The notes under the pieces were generated by a model. The model saw nothing but the letters and a program-made list of their open reading frames with translations, was not told where the DNA came from and did no database searches. Shown here piece by piece: positions 26,332-38,300 of a stretch of DNA of 64,000 nt (positions are counted from its first letter, which is position 1; every line of letters starts with the position of its first letter). The translations under genes and the position numbers were made by a program. The stretch is from Callipepla californica brunnescens (lineage: Eukaryota > Chordata > Aves > Galliformes > Odontophoridae), in contig JALIRH010000007.1 in assembly GCA_023055505.1 (NCBI GenBank), forward strand, positions 14,511,773-14,575,772, read 5' to 3'.

Positions 26332-27297
26332 GGAACTTCCTACTAGATGAAGCAAACCAGTAAGACATTTTCAAACATGGCAATATTTCATCAGCATATC
26401 CCTCCTTTGTTAAAAACAAAGTTCTGCTGAAATATTTTACTTTCTGTCAACTTCTGACAAATTGCAAACACAGCTTCCTAGTAGGTCACACCAAACAGAT
26501 TGCTTCAGTCAGGCAACTGGGGATTTAACAGCCAGTCTCAGGATCAAGTTTCTTGGCACAGTCAGGAGTTGGAGAACGTCATGAAGCCAAGAACATAGTA
26601 GTAGCCTTGGGAAATCTAGTTAGATCCCAGCTTTAAAGACCCTGGAAGGCCTTTCAAGATTTGATTCATTAAACATCCTGTTCTCCATGTTCCTTGTGCT
26701 AGTCATCATTCTGGGGAACTCTCTTGAGTGCTCCCACTTCTTAATCAGCAGGGTGCCTCATTTAATGTTAGAAAAAATCTTAGGATATGCTGTGATTTCC
26801 TGAAATTCTTTTAATGATTACTTTCCACCATCAGTATTTTTGAAAGCTTTTGCTTATGAGTGTAATCAAACAAAAAGAAAGATATTTTGAAATGTCGAAC
26901 TTTTCTAGACAAAGGAAGTTCTAGGTTTTATCTAGCTTCTAATCACAAATGCTACCATCAAAAGTCTTTTCTTTTGAATACTGTCTCCTTGCTCCTGTAA
27001 CATCCAAAGCAAAAAACTGACAAAGAGACAAATATCCTGACTTTTTTTGTTTGTTTTTGTTTGTTCATTTTTTACTTCAGATCATGTGTTTTCAAAAGCA
27101 ATAATTGCAAAGATCACAGCTCCATTGATCAAAGCTGACCAAGGAGCACCCTCATTCTTCATCAGCCCTCAATAGTACGACAGCCTCTAATAGAAACATC
27201 TGACTGCAATTTCTGACTCAACTGAAAATATCAGTGGTATTTCCACTAAATTTGTACCGCAAAACAAGTAAGAAGAGAGTGTACACATATCTATATA

Positions 27298-27387
27298 CGA
27301 TACCGGATGGCAGTGATAGAAGTCTATCTCCACTTCTCTCATTACAGAGCCAATTTATGTGGTATACCAGAAAAAAAAAAAAAAAAA
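27298..27387 (+). repeat. Poly(A)-tailed short unit, copy 2
   Basis: Plus sense: CGATACCGGATGGCAGTGAT through ACAGAGCCAATTTATGTGG to GGTATACCAG and 17 As. Partner of copy 1, about 970 bp away, inverted. Confidence 0.65.
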
Positions 27388-30368
27388 CAGCATTTGCATA
27401 CAAGAGAAATAATCTCTGCACTCAGTATTTTAATTGGAAATTAACATTTAAAGACAAAGGTCTTTCCCTTGAGGTATCTTTTTCCTCCAAATCATTATAG
27501 TAGTGCATAAGACTTCCTCAGATGAGAGTGCCAACTCGAAAATGTGAAATGAACACTTTTATTATCTAGGTTGAGCCCCATGTAAAACCTGAATGAACAA
27601 AATAAACAGTGAATCGTCAATTAGATTTTTATTTTTGATGACAGCAAACAGGTACTAATTCAGCAAGGAAAAGCCTTTTCACAGTCACATGGGTGTTTTC
27701 TGGTGTGCTGTTTTTTTTTTTCTTTCATCCAGTTGTGTTTCCAAAATACTAATAACTTAAAAAATTGTACTAGAGATGGTAGAAAAGACCTTTATAATGT
27801 GATTTTTGGAACATGAAACTTTAACGACAACAAGGAAAATAATGCATGTAAATTGAAGATTTGCTCCACTTTGTAATAAATATTAAATCAGACAATTTTC
27901 AGTTTTAGAACCCTTTAGCATCACTGTCCTGTAAGGCAAACTGGTACAAACCTTACAAATCCTGAAATAACATAAAAACTTTGAAAGCAATTAAAATAGA
28001 AATTAAAAAATTCAAACGTATAGAACACACTTCTAATGGTTCCAAAACAGTATTATTCAGTTGTGTGTGAAGATTCCTCCATTAAAAAATAGACTAAAAG
28101 TTTTTGGAGGGAAATCAGATGATGGAGGCTGAAGAGAGCAATTGTGTTAGTAAAAAAAATCAGTAAGTACAGTATAGATTGTTAAAAATAATGTAATGCG
28201 AGGCAAATTCATTTTCTGTCTTAGGAGAAAGTCCATCTTGCCAAGGTCTTACAATATTGCTTTTTAACCGCTCCTGTTCCCTCAGGCTAAAACTAAAAAT
28301 ATTGGCAACTTTGCTTCACTGAAATATAGCACCTAAAAGATCTTGCACTCAAAAGAAAATGTACACAAGATAAAAGAAAAACAATGACATTTTTAGGTCC
28401 TTTTTATTCTATTTTGCAGCTGATAGGACTTCACTGCGAACCTTCCTGATTTACATCAACTCTTCGCTGCCTCCAGTGGAGGCTTTGTATAGCTGCCTGA
28501 TACTAAAGAGAACTATTTTCGAAGCTGCTTATGAGCTCTACGATTTTGATGTTTGTTTTACTCCAGTTTAGGCCGTGACAAAAAAAAAAAAAAAAAGCCT
28601 CTGTAAGTTGTTCCAACTGGTAACAGTCCTCAAAGGATGGCTGGTTTGCAGCTGCCTGCATTCCTCCTTCAAATACAGGCAGAACTCACAGGCCGCGCCT
28701 AGACTGGAAGATAAAACTGAATGCTGCTAGGGAGGGCTCCTGGCACTGGATTCCAGCCGTGTACACTGTTAAACTGCCATAGCAAACCCTGACACGTGGA
28801 TGTGACTACTCTCCCCATTGATTCTGTGGTACTGTTGGGAAGTTAGGAAGCACAGGAAATAATTAGTAGTTCGCGTAAGGCTGTCATCTCACAGGGAATA
28901 AGAAGGATGGACAGAATGGATGTGGCCTATCCTGTGCCAGCTGGCTTAAGTAACTCAGTCTTTAGCAATGGTCTTGAGCACATTACATTTACTCCTAGAA
29001 ACGTAGCCTGTGTGTGCCAGGCCCTGGATTTCCCGCAGTTTGGCTGACTCAAGATGTTTTCTCCCCTCTAAAGAATGGCAGTCTTCCATACAAGAGACAA
29101 TAATCACAAGCCTGGGTTAGTGGAAGACTTCCAGTGCGCCTGAAGTGATTCTGCACAAGAAAGGCTACGAGTCAAAGCCTTCAATCTCTAGTCTGCTCCT
29201 TATGGTCTCGAGGTACCACTGAATAAACTTCATGCCTTATCAGAGAAAGCAGCTTTTCTTATTATGAAGCTGGTCGTGAAGAGGCTGAAGTGTAATGCCA
29301 AGACTGCCACGCTGCTTTCTGGAAGGACAGAACCACAGATTATTCTGCAGGCCTACGGTCTTTCAAAAAGTATGCTTAGCTACAAGCAGTCTCTGGATCA
29401 TGATCTTGCTGATAGGTGTGTTCTGCACCTGAACTGTAAAAAGTCAGCCAATTGTCCACAAGACAGCCACAGAGCCTGCTCAGTAGATATAGGTATGTCT
29501 GCCTATTGATCCGCATCAGGAAAGACACATCACTGCTTTTCAAGTTCTAGATCTTTGTGCTTACCATTCAGATGCTTTTAACAAGTCATATGTGAGATAT
29601 CCTTACGTTGCCTGAGATGACTTCTGGTTTTTAGCATAGATCTTTAAAGAAGTGGTGCAAACACACAGAGTTAACATTCTGAAATTTAGGCTGTACTATC
29701 AAAATACGTCATTTGTCAGTAAAGGCTCTACAAATCATGTGTGATTCACTTCTCTCTTCAAGTTAAGAACCATTGCTGGGAATGAAAGAGGAAGCTACTC
29801 TGCCTCTACTGGGTTCTTAGGTACATGGAAGCTATCCTCGTTTCTTTTGCACAGAGATCAGAGTAAAATAGTAACATCAGGAAACATAGTGCATTCTATC
29901 AGCTAATGAGACATCAGCTTCAACTCATACTCTTAATTTGATATGGTAAGTTTCTTGCAGCTGCAGCTATCCAACTGTAAGTAAACAGATAGGAGTCAAT
30001 GGCGAGCACACATATAGTGGGCTCACTGCTGCACAGTAGCTGCAGAACTACCTAAGGTCTGTAAGTTTCTTAAAATGGGAATAACCTCCTCAGCTGCTTG
30101 AAAGTTAAGGTTCTAGTTTATGTTAGCATCCCCCTGAGGTCAATTGTCAAGAGAGGTTTGACTTACTTCTCTGGGGCATTTATCCTTACTCTGCAGAATA
30201 AAGTATCTGAAAAACTGCATAGAGAATACAACAGAGTGCTGCCTCTGAACCTTGAGATTTCAGGGGATACTCTGAACACAATGCAAGATGGCTGAAAAAA
30301 GTGAGACTAATCTCGAAACACTTAAATTTCCTCCTGCTGCTGGTTCAGGACAATTTCCACAGTAGCTC

Positions 30369-30499
30369 TGCATGGATCCCACCTGGACACCTACCTGTGC
30401 AACCTGGTCTAGCGAGCTGCTTTGGCAGGGGGTTGGACTCGATGATCTCTGGAGGTCCCTTCCAGCCCCTACAGTTCTGTGATTCTGTGATTCTGTGAT
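30369..30499 (+). repeat. CR1 LINE 3' end, short
   Basis: GCATGGATCCCACCTGGACA through a triple TTCTGTGA end. Very similar to the copy at 53450-53572, so the same young subfamily. Confidence 0.92.
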
Positions 30500-33164
30500 C
30501 CAGCACTGCAAAACTGATAAAGAGGATAATTCTGAAACTGCTCACTGACTGATATGTTGGCCAACACAGAGCTGCCTTTAGCCTTGAGTTTACACGTTCA
30601 GAAAAGTCATAGCCAGAAATCTGTTTTGTGGTATTTATAAAACTTTCTACCAAACATTATGCTGGCCCTGATTATATTAGCAATAAAATATTTAGGAACT
30701 ATATCAAAGTTCTTCACTTTTGGTTGCAGTGATGATTGATGGGATTTTAATCTTGTTGGCATGTGCATCAGGTAGGAAGTTGGGGAAAGCCCTTAAAATG
30801 CTCAATTGGCTTTAATACCCCTAACATCTGTTGAAGTTTCTGTTCAAGTTATATATATTCTCTGGCTGATTTCAGTGCTACAGGAATCCTTAATGCCTCA
30901 TCATTACTCTCCCCAGCAGCTGTCATTGGGCATTGCCTTTGAGAGCTGGAGGCTCACAGAGATGACTGAGCCAGGTGCATAAATATTATTTTATAGCGAT
31001 GTACAATACATTATATTGAAAACATATTACTCATTTTCATAACTTGGAGAAGAGATTTTGGAACGCGTTGTCCGTTGGATGCAATCTGTGTATCTTTTCT
31101 GTATAGATGTTTAAAAATAGCTATTATACTTGTAAATCCCAAAGTAATGCTTCCTTCCATACTGTATTGATTGAAAAGTAATACAAAGCCACTGGCCAGA
31201 AAAAACAAACAGCTTGCCTCCTGCCTGTGCAATTATTCCTTAAACATCAGGTGGGATAAAAGTTCCTCAATAGAAATTACTAACTTTTAGATGGGATAAG
31301 AATGTTAAATTATAAAGAGTACCTGCGGCTATCAAATCCTCGTTTTTATAACAGACTTCCAATATTTTGGAAGTCCGGTTGCCATGTTAACCAGCCGATA
31401 TCCACTCAATTCAGAATTACCAGCCCCACCTCATTCCATCAGATTTATCAAGAGGAATGAAAAGTTCATTTTAACCAAACAGTGTAGCTCCTGTTTTTGA
31501 GGAGTTGTAAAAAAAAAAAAGCATTTTGAAATCTTATTGTGAGGTTCTCAGGTCAATAAAGAGCAACACAAGGAGTATTTTTATAGTCAACTATAAGAAG
31601 GTCTATCAGAATTCTCTTCTGAGCATACACCGTATTGGTTATGAGGCTGATTTAGACAATCGGCTCTGCTCTGCAATCACTTGAGAAAATGTTGCACTTA
31701 CTTCTATTAAATATAGATAGGAGCCTTTATGTCTGTTATAATCAGCCGAAACAAGAGCATGCTTGAAACCGTAGGCTCTTAGCATGAAAATTTCACCACT
31801 CTTAGACAACAGAAGCGAAGAGTACACATTTTCTTGTTTTCACGTACACCACATAAGTAAGAAAAAGTCAAGACATCTTTGCTTTTACTATCTTAACGTG
31901 GCATAATAGAGTGGAGCAGATAAAAACAGTGAGTAATGTGTGTTATTTAACAAAGTTAAAATTCTGCCTGGCTATTGCTCCAAGTTCTAAATGCAGTGCC
32001 CGTTTCGTAACCCACCAAGGGAACAGTACAGTGGTTAAATGTAACCACCAAATACAGCGCGTGGTCCTTTAATACGTGTGCACTCACTTCACAAGCTCCT
32101 TATTCCAAAGATGACGCTGAGTATTTCAATGGTTAAGTCATTCAGTATCACTGTAGGTTGATCTACTCATAGATTTTGATTGCAGAGGAGTTCACTCACT
32201 TTACATCCTGTAAAAATAAGCCAGAAGAATCATACCAGGTATTTTAAAATGAAATCTATCGCTACAGGACAAGCCAAAAGGTTGTTTGAACAGCATTGCT
32301 TCTATGATCTGCTCTCCCTGGTTCAGGTTGTTCTTTCAGACTTGGGTCACCTACCTCCTCAACCTTCTTTCACGGAAAGCAAGCTGGTTTTTGTCCTGTC
32401 TGCGAAGCTCTGTTCATCTTTCATCTCAACCTGAAGAGATTAAAGCTTACATGTAAATCCTGAAAGAATGCTTTCTGCAGCAGCCTGGCTGCTTAGTGTT
32501 GACAAGAGTCAGGTGCTTCCTAGTATTCAGGGAAGAAATCCAAGATCTTTAATGGCGAACAGTGCACCTACTCACTACAGAAGCCTCAGGAGTCAGACTG
32601 AGGGTGGGTGGAAGTCTTGGGGGGTCAATCTGGGCAATGCATATGTTAAAGAGGAGCTGGCAGCATTTAAGTGGTTAGCATTTAGGTAGCTAGCTTACAT
32701 CAAACCCTTTTCATTTCATTCCAAATCAATCAGTGTAAATTTCACTTAACTGCACTGGAACCATGGGAGCTGTACACATATTTGTGTAATTTAGTGTAAA
32801 CAAATCAGAACAGACCCTTGCCTCAATTTCTGTGTGCATAAAAGGACAGTAGAGCGTTACTTCCCTGCTTCATATCCCAGTTAGTATTCCCACAGTATTT
32901 TGAATTCATTATAATAAATTCAAAAGGAGTATTTCTGAGCACTGAAATGAAATTGTCTATGATGTTTACTTGTCTTTGGCATGTTTTTGGATCGTGCCAG
33001 ACACTTTTTTATGAAGTTGCCTCGTGGAAGGGATTAATGCACAGTTTTTGATACATCCTGTCTTAACCAGAGGAAGAAAGCAACGCAAGTTATCATTCCA
33101 TGGCAGCTGGTCCACGCTGGACCTGCCTCAGTACATTTGGGTTGCTAGGAAAGGGACAGAATCT
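30500..33164. other. Upstream flank of ALKAL2
   Basis: No repeat or exon recognised. Candidate region for distal control elements, but nothing specific can be read. Confidence 0.5.
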
Positions 33165-33442
33165 CTAACAGGGTCTGGTGGGATAGGACAAGAGGAAATG
33201 GTTTAAAACTAAAAGAGAAGAGATTTAGACTGGATATAAGGAAAAAAGTTTACACTAAGTGTGGTGAGGCACTGGAGCAGTTTGCCCTGAGAGGTGGTGG
33301 ATGCCCCATCGCTGGAGACAGCCAAAATCAGGCTGGAGGGGGCTGCGAGCACCTCATCTGGCTGTTCATTCCCTGTTCACTGCAGGGAAGCTGGACTGGA
33401 TGGCCTTTAAGCGTCCCTTCCAGCTCTAACTACGATTCTGTG
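33165..33442 (+). repeat. CR1 LINE 3' fragment next to the CpG island
   Basis: TCTGGTGGGATAGGACAAGA, then GGTGAGGCACTGGAGCAG and GATGGCCTTTAAGCGTCCCT, ending ACGATTCTGTG about 120 bases before the island. Confidence 0.88.
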
Positions 33443-33781
33443 TACACCAGCCTGTACCTAGCTGGTTCTCCATCTCACCCATGTGATCGCAGCACGCAGC
33501 CAGCGTGTCAATATTTGGCGTGATCAACACCACAGCAAGCCACGCTACTGAGCTACTCTCTCCCCCGGGTCTCGAGGCGACAAGCGAAGCCTTCTGCCAC
33601 AGCCCTTCCCGCTCACTCCCGGCCCCGAGCCGCCTGTGGGCCGCGCTTCCCGTCGGGGCCGGCGGCGGGCAGCGGCTCACCTGCCCCGTGAGGGCCGTGC
33701 GGACGGCCCCTTCCCAACCCCGTCTGCTTTCGGGGCTTTCGGAAGGCTCTCCCGCCACGCGGTCCAACTTTGGATTTGCCT

Positions 33782-33841
33782 TGTCTTTTTTTTTTTGTTT
33801 GTTTTCTGGATTTTTTTCTTTTTTTTTTCTTTTTTTTTTTA
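33782..33841. repeat. T-rich tract inside the CpG island edge
   Basis: About 60 bases, nearly all T with few C, G or A, sharply set in GC-rich sequence. Confidence 0.9.
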
Positions 33842-34440
33842 AGTCTGCCAAGGGAGAGGTTTATACACACAATCAAAGTCAATAGAAAAGTTCAGCCGGA
33901 TCGGGTTTCAGCCGCGCTTCCCTCCAAGCTCCACGCACGTTCCGCGGGGCTCAGGCGGGCACAACGCAGCCGAGGAGCGGTGGCAGTGCCGGTGCCGAGC
34001 CCTCGTCCCGGTCCTCCCCTCGCACGGCTTCCAGGCAGCGCCGACCCAGGCAGCCGCCCGCGCCAAGAATACACCCAGACCCCGCTCCACCGCCTCGGCG
34101 CGGTCTTCCCGGCCGACGGGATCGCAAATAGCTTTCCTCTTCCCCACCACCTCCCCTTCCCCGAAGTTCCCGGTAAACGCGCGGCTTCCCCGCCCGCCCG
34201 CCCCTTCCGCGCGGCCCCCGAGGGTGACGGCGGGCAGCGGCCCGGGGACGGGGAGCGCCGTGCGGGATCCGCGCCAGGGCCATGAATATTGCACGGGCTG
34301 CTCTGCTCCGCGCGTTTCTAATTAAAGGCCGGGGCGAGGCGCTCCCCCCCTGCCCGGCTCCCCGCCGCCGCCCCCTCGCACCGCACACGCCCGCTGGGGA
34401 CCGTCTCCTTACGTCGGAGAGCGGTGACTGAGCGCTGCCC

Positions 34441-34552
34441 GAGCGCGGAGCCGGGGGAGGGACGGGGGGGGACCGGGCGGGAGCGGCGAGGGCAGGGCTG
34501 GGGGGGGGGGGGGGGGAGGGAGCGGGGAAGGGGTGGGGGGGACGGTGCGGCG
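34441..34552 (+). promoter_or_regulatory. G-rich tract with a 17-G run, potential G-quadruplex
   Basis: The plus strand carries repeated runs of three or more Gs, including 17 consecutive Gs at 34500-34516 and further runs to about 34551. It lies about 100-200 bases upstream of the TATA box on the non-template strand. Quadruplex formation is inferred from the pattern. The length of the pure run may be an assembly uncertainty. Confidence 0.6.
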
Positions 34553-34644
34553 GCGACGCTCCCGAGGTTGCCAAGTGGACTTTTATTGTTTTCCACCCAC
34601 TTCCAAGTCGATACTATCTGCCGTCTCATGGCCGTCCTATAGCC

Positions 34645-34652
34645 TATATAAG
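34645..34652 (+). promoter_or_regulatory. TATA box of ALKAL2 promoter
   Basis: TATATAAG inside otherwise GC-rich sequence, about 30 bases before the likely start and 140 bases before the exon 1 donor. Position and flanking GC content fit a core promoter. The overlapping string CCTATATAAG also resembles a degenerate CArg-type site, a weaker reading. Confidence 0.65.
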
Positions 34653-34674
34653 CGGTGCTCCGGGGCCGGCGGCG

Positions 34675-34789
34675 ATGGAGTAAGGTGGTGGATGCGGAGG
34701 GAGCGGAGGGTCGGGAGGGGGGCGGCGAGCCGGCGGCAACCAGGACTCCCCGCCGCTGCCCGGGGACACGCTGCGGCGCGGACACGCAG
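34675..34789 (+). other. ALKAL2: Predicted 5' UTR exon 1 of ALKAL2
   Basis: Untranslated first exon inferred from a TATA box at 34645-34652 and a consensus donor CAG|GTAACG after 34789. The 3' partner is a pyrimidine-rich acceptor (TTCTCTCGCAG) ending at 35024, so the intron would be 235 bp. The exon start is only the position expected about 25-30 bases after the TATA box. An unspliced leader is the alternative. A cap-selected transcript end would decide. Confidence 0.55.
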
Positions 34790-35024
34790 GTAACGCGGCG
34801 CGGGAGCGGCCGCCCTCCCTCCCCGTCCCGCTCCCGGGGCACGCGCGGCCGGAGGTTGGGGGCAGCGGGCCGGAGCCGGGCAGGTGCCGCCGGGCCCCGC
34901 GCCAACTTGGGAAAGTTGGGCTCCCGAGCTATGCGGAGCGCTCTCCCCGCTCCCCCCGACGTCGCCCGCTTCGGCCCCGTGAGCCGCCCACCTCCGACCC
35001 ACTCCCGCTGTTGTTCTCTCGCAG

Positions 35025-35343
35025 TGAAACAGGGAAGATCCCGTTCCGTTCCGCCGGCGCGCTCGGCCCGCAGGACAGCTGGCGATGAGCGGACTGAGGT
35101 CTCCTGGGCTGCTGGGGCTGCTGCTCTTGGTGCTCTCGGCGGGATACTGCAAAGAGAACAGCGACGCCGCGGATCTGAAGGACAGGCGAAGTCTCTTAAA
35201 TCTCATCATGGAGATCGTTCAGGAATTGAAGAGGTACCGGCTGGAGAAGGACAGTGGGGTGCAGTACTTCTCCAAGCACGACTACAGCTTGGATCGGAGG
35301 GAAGTGGCTGACTACGGAGGATACCAGGATGAGCAGAGAGTTG
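35025..35343 (+). CDS. ALKAL2: ALKAL2 exon 2 (first coding exon)
   Basis: 60 nt of leader, then coding from 35085. Encodes residues 1-86: signal peptide, variable N-terminal region and the start of the conserved block. Ends GTTG|GTAAGT, phase 1, splitting the Glu-87 codon. The first half is GC-rich because the exon sits at the edge of the CpG island. Confidence 0.93.
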
Positions 35344-38300
35344 GTAAGTCCCAACCCGTGGCTTAGATCTGTCGTTCCGCAGGGTGTTGGGGAATCGGAC
35401 ATCAGGTTACCAATTTTAGAGCGAGGATTCACCATACCTGCAGCCCTGCTCTGCTGTCAGACACTGATGCGGGCGGCACGTTTGGAGAACAAACTCCATT
35501 CACATCTGAGTCTTGTACCCTGTGGATAATGTACTCAGCTGAGCCTGACCTCCTGCGTGTGGGCTCTGAGCAAAACCTACTGATGCGGGGAAAGACTGAA
35601 GTGTGTGAGATCAAAGCAGCTATGAAAATGCTCTCTCTTGTTAGTGTAGTTTTCTTTTTTTTTCTTTTTAATGTGCCTGGTTTAAGTGCTTCTTGGAAAT
35701 CATGCTAGCAGTGATTCTCCGGCAGGACTCTATGCCCACGCCCTGATAGATACCAAAAAGTCTGTCGTTTCGTTTGACTTTCTGCCCAGCTTTAATCAGT
35801 CCCCTCTGTACTCTGAAGCTAACACCTCTGAGGAGTGCAGCACAGTACTCCTGTGTCACCACACAAGTTCTGAATGCTTTGAGTCACTCTTTCAGTCACT
35901 GTCCTGCTCAGCTGAGTGGCTTCTGTGTGCGTTCCCTGAGGTTCCACTTGGCCGTAAGATGCCCATCCAGGGCTGGATGTCCGGAGCAGTCCGGAAGCAG
36001 CCACAGCAAACACAGAGGGGTGGGTGGAGGTCTACAGCTGGGTTTCACGGTGTGCTTCTGTGCATCCAGCTGAAAGCTGATGTGACTTCTGCTGCCATGC
36101 CTCATTTATTGTTCACTCCCAAACCCCTGGAGCATCGCTGCTTATCTTACTCCTCCTACTGAAAGTGACTTTCTGAATACTTTCCAGCAGATGTCTGCTC
36201 ACCTTTTTCAGAACTTTTAATGTGTCTTTTATATTGCTAGTACGTTGTTTAGTTTGCCTTTATTGATCTCACAGAGCTCCTCTGTACCTTTTCTTCAGTC
36301 TCGCTCATATTCAAATATCCTCGTGATTTGCATCTGTTGGTGACTGTCATGAAAATGTTATTTCCCCATCTGGATGATTAGCCAATATACAAAAGGAAGA
36401 GAGTTTTATTCCACTGAATATCAGTGCAGGTTGTTTTATAAATGTTGAAAAGTTACAGCAGTCTGAGCAGTGAACCCTAATGTGCACAACTCAACTTGAA
36501 ACACTAGCAGTTTTTGTCCACCCCACATCAGCATACTGACACAAAACATCTGGCTTGTACTGATCAGTTATCTATGCAGATGTAAAACCAAAACAGAACA
36601 GAAACATTGGTACCGGTGTCACTGACTTCTAAGCAGAAGCTTTCATCCTGTCAAAACAGAGTTATTCCCAGCAACTCAGGACAGGAACTACTGCTTAAGA
36701 GTTCTTCATTGCAGTTTTGGCATCAGCTTCCCAGTGAGCCTGTCCCCCAGGAAATTTCTGAGTGAAGCATGTGTGGTTTTAATGCTTTTCATGACATAAT
36801 TAGGTCAAATACGATAAGGTCAATTTTACTTACACTGACTAAAGTTAGAAGTAAATGAAGAATGACTTTCGAGAAGTGTCTAACCTCACAAGTGAATCAG
36901 ATCTGGATGGAAATGTTCTCTGCTTTATATCTGATAAGAGGTGGCAGGGGAATGAAAAAGGCTGCTCAGGCATTTATGGTCAAATAAATAAAGCACCACG
37001 TAGGGTATCGTACACAAGCAGCACTCTGCTATCAGCACTGAGTTTGTAACGGAAAGCAATCAAAGATAGCTGTAAATCAGGAAGACACAGGGAAGGGTTA
37101 GGGCTAAAATGGATTTCAGTAAACCAGTTTCATTTTGCCATCTGCTGAACACAATATGCAAGGTGGTAAACCACAAACACAGAGAGCCAGAAGAGAGCAA
37201 TTTGCTTGGGATCATTTCCTGTGAATTTTATTTACAGCTTGAGGGGAAAAAAAAAAGATTCCTGTAAGCAGATCAATCCAGTTTGGTGATTACAGCAGGA
37301 CAGTGCTCGTACAAACACACCTCTGACAAAAGAATGGATACAATGTTTGCAAAAGAAAATTGGAAGACAAGGCACGGAACCAAACCTCAAATTACCTTTG
37401 GATCCGTACCAGTATCGGAATAAGCCATTTCTGAGTAACTGCGAATCAAAACTTTGTTGGGAATTTAAAGTAGGTAAACGGGATAATGCAATTTATGGAG
37501 AGCTAAAATGCGATTGTTAGTTATCTGTCTACCACTGATGACTGCACACCTAACAGACACTACCTGCTTCATCACTGCGGTGTGTTTCACAGTGGTTTCA
37601 AAGGCATCTGGCCTACTGTGTGCAAATGAGTTTGACTCCTGTGCATCCTTCAAGAGGTGGTGGTGGTGGTTGCTGGTCGGAATTTATTCCACACTTGCCA
37701 AGCACTGTCTCTATAGCAGTGATTGTGTTTTTTTTCTTTCCATCAGAAATAGTTCCCAGAGATCTGAGGATGAAAGACAAGTTTTTAAAGCACTTAACAG
37801 GTATGTCTTAATTTTGCACTGGTATCCATTTTTTTGCATATATATCATAAGCTATGGTGTGGCTTCTGCAAACCATGCTGATTCTTAAGGTATTTTTTCC
37901 TTCTGTTTCAGGTCCACTCTACTTTAGCCCAAAATGCAGTAAACACTTTCATCGCCTTTACCACAATACAAGGGATTGCACCATCCCAGCATGTAAGTGC
38001 TAAGAACAAAGGCTAATTTTCATAAAACAACAGAGAAATCTAAGATAGAGTAACTCTATGGAATACCAGTTGTGACATAATGTTAGAGTGTATTCCTTGT
38101 GGTGCTCTTCAGCACTAATATTACAGTGAGGGGAAATGGCAAGACAGCTTTTTCACTGTGAATAGATTTGTGTCTAGTGACTGTAAGCACTGCTTCCTCA
38201 GCCATTTATGCATATACCTTTTTTGATCCAAATCAGTTATGTCTGTTTGTTTCATAGTAACACATGACATACGATCCTAAACTTAATTTATCTTCAAGTG

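Larger units (their letters stand above)
24097..30368. other. Gene-free stretch
   Basis: Contains T24 at 24928, the inverted poly(A)-tailed pair and an A run at 28580. About 28,600-29,500 is somewhat more GC-rich than its surroundings, without recognised exons. Confidence 0.5.
33560..35190. promoter_or_regulatory. CpG island at the 5' end of ALKAL2
   Basis: About 1.6 kb that is markedly GC-rich with frequent CG dinucleotides, in a window that is otherwise AT-rich. It spans the TATA box, both 5' exons and the signal-peptide codons. Its left side is interrupted by a T-rich tract at 33782-33841. The many long open frames here on both strands result from the base composition and are not genes. 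Confidence 0.9.

Noticed and set aside
29264..29509. 81-codon frame rich in Lys and Cys
   Set aside because: No family recognised and no promoter or splice evidence.
33770..34285. 171-codon plus-strand frame
   Set aside because: Its start is the T-rich tract read as Phe repeats and the rest is compositional; no homology seen.
33951..34574. 207-codon open frame on the minus strand in the CpG island
   Set aside because: Arg, Pro, Ala and Gly-rich low-complexity product caused by GC content; no family, no splice context, overlaps the ALKAL2 promoter.
34655..35311. 218-codon plus-strand frame overlapping the ALKAL2 first exons
   Set aside because: Runs through a predicted intron and reads the signal-peptide codons in the wrong frame; the ALKAL2 frame is clearly the real one.
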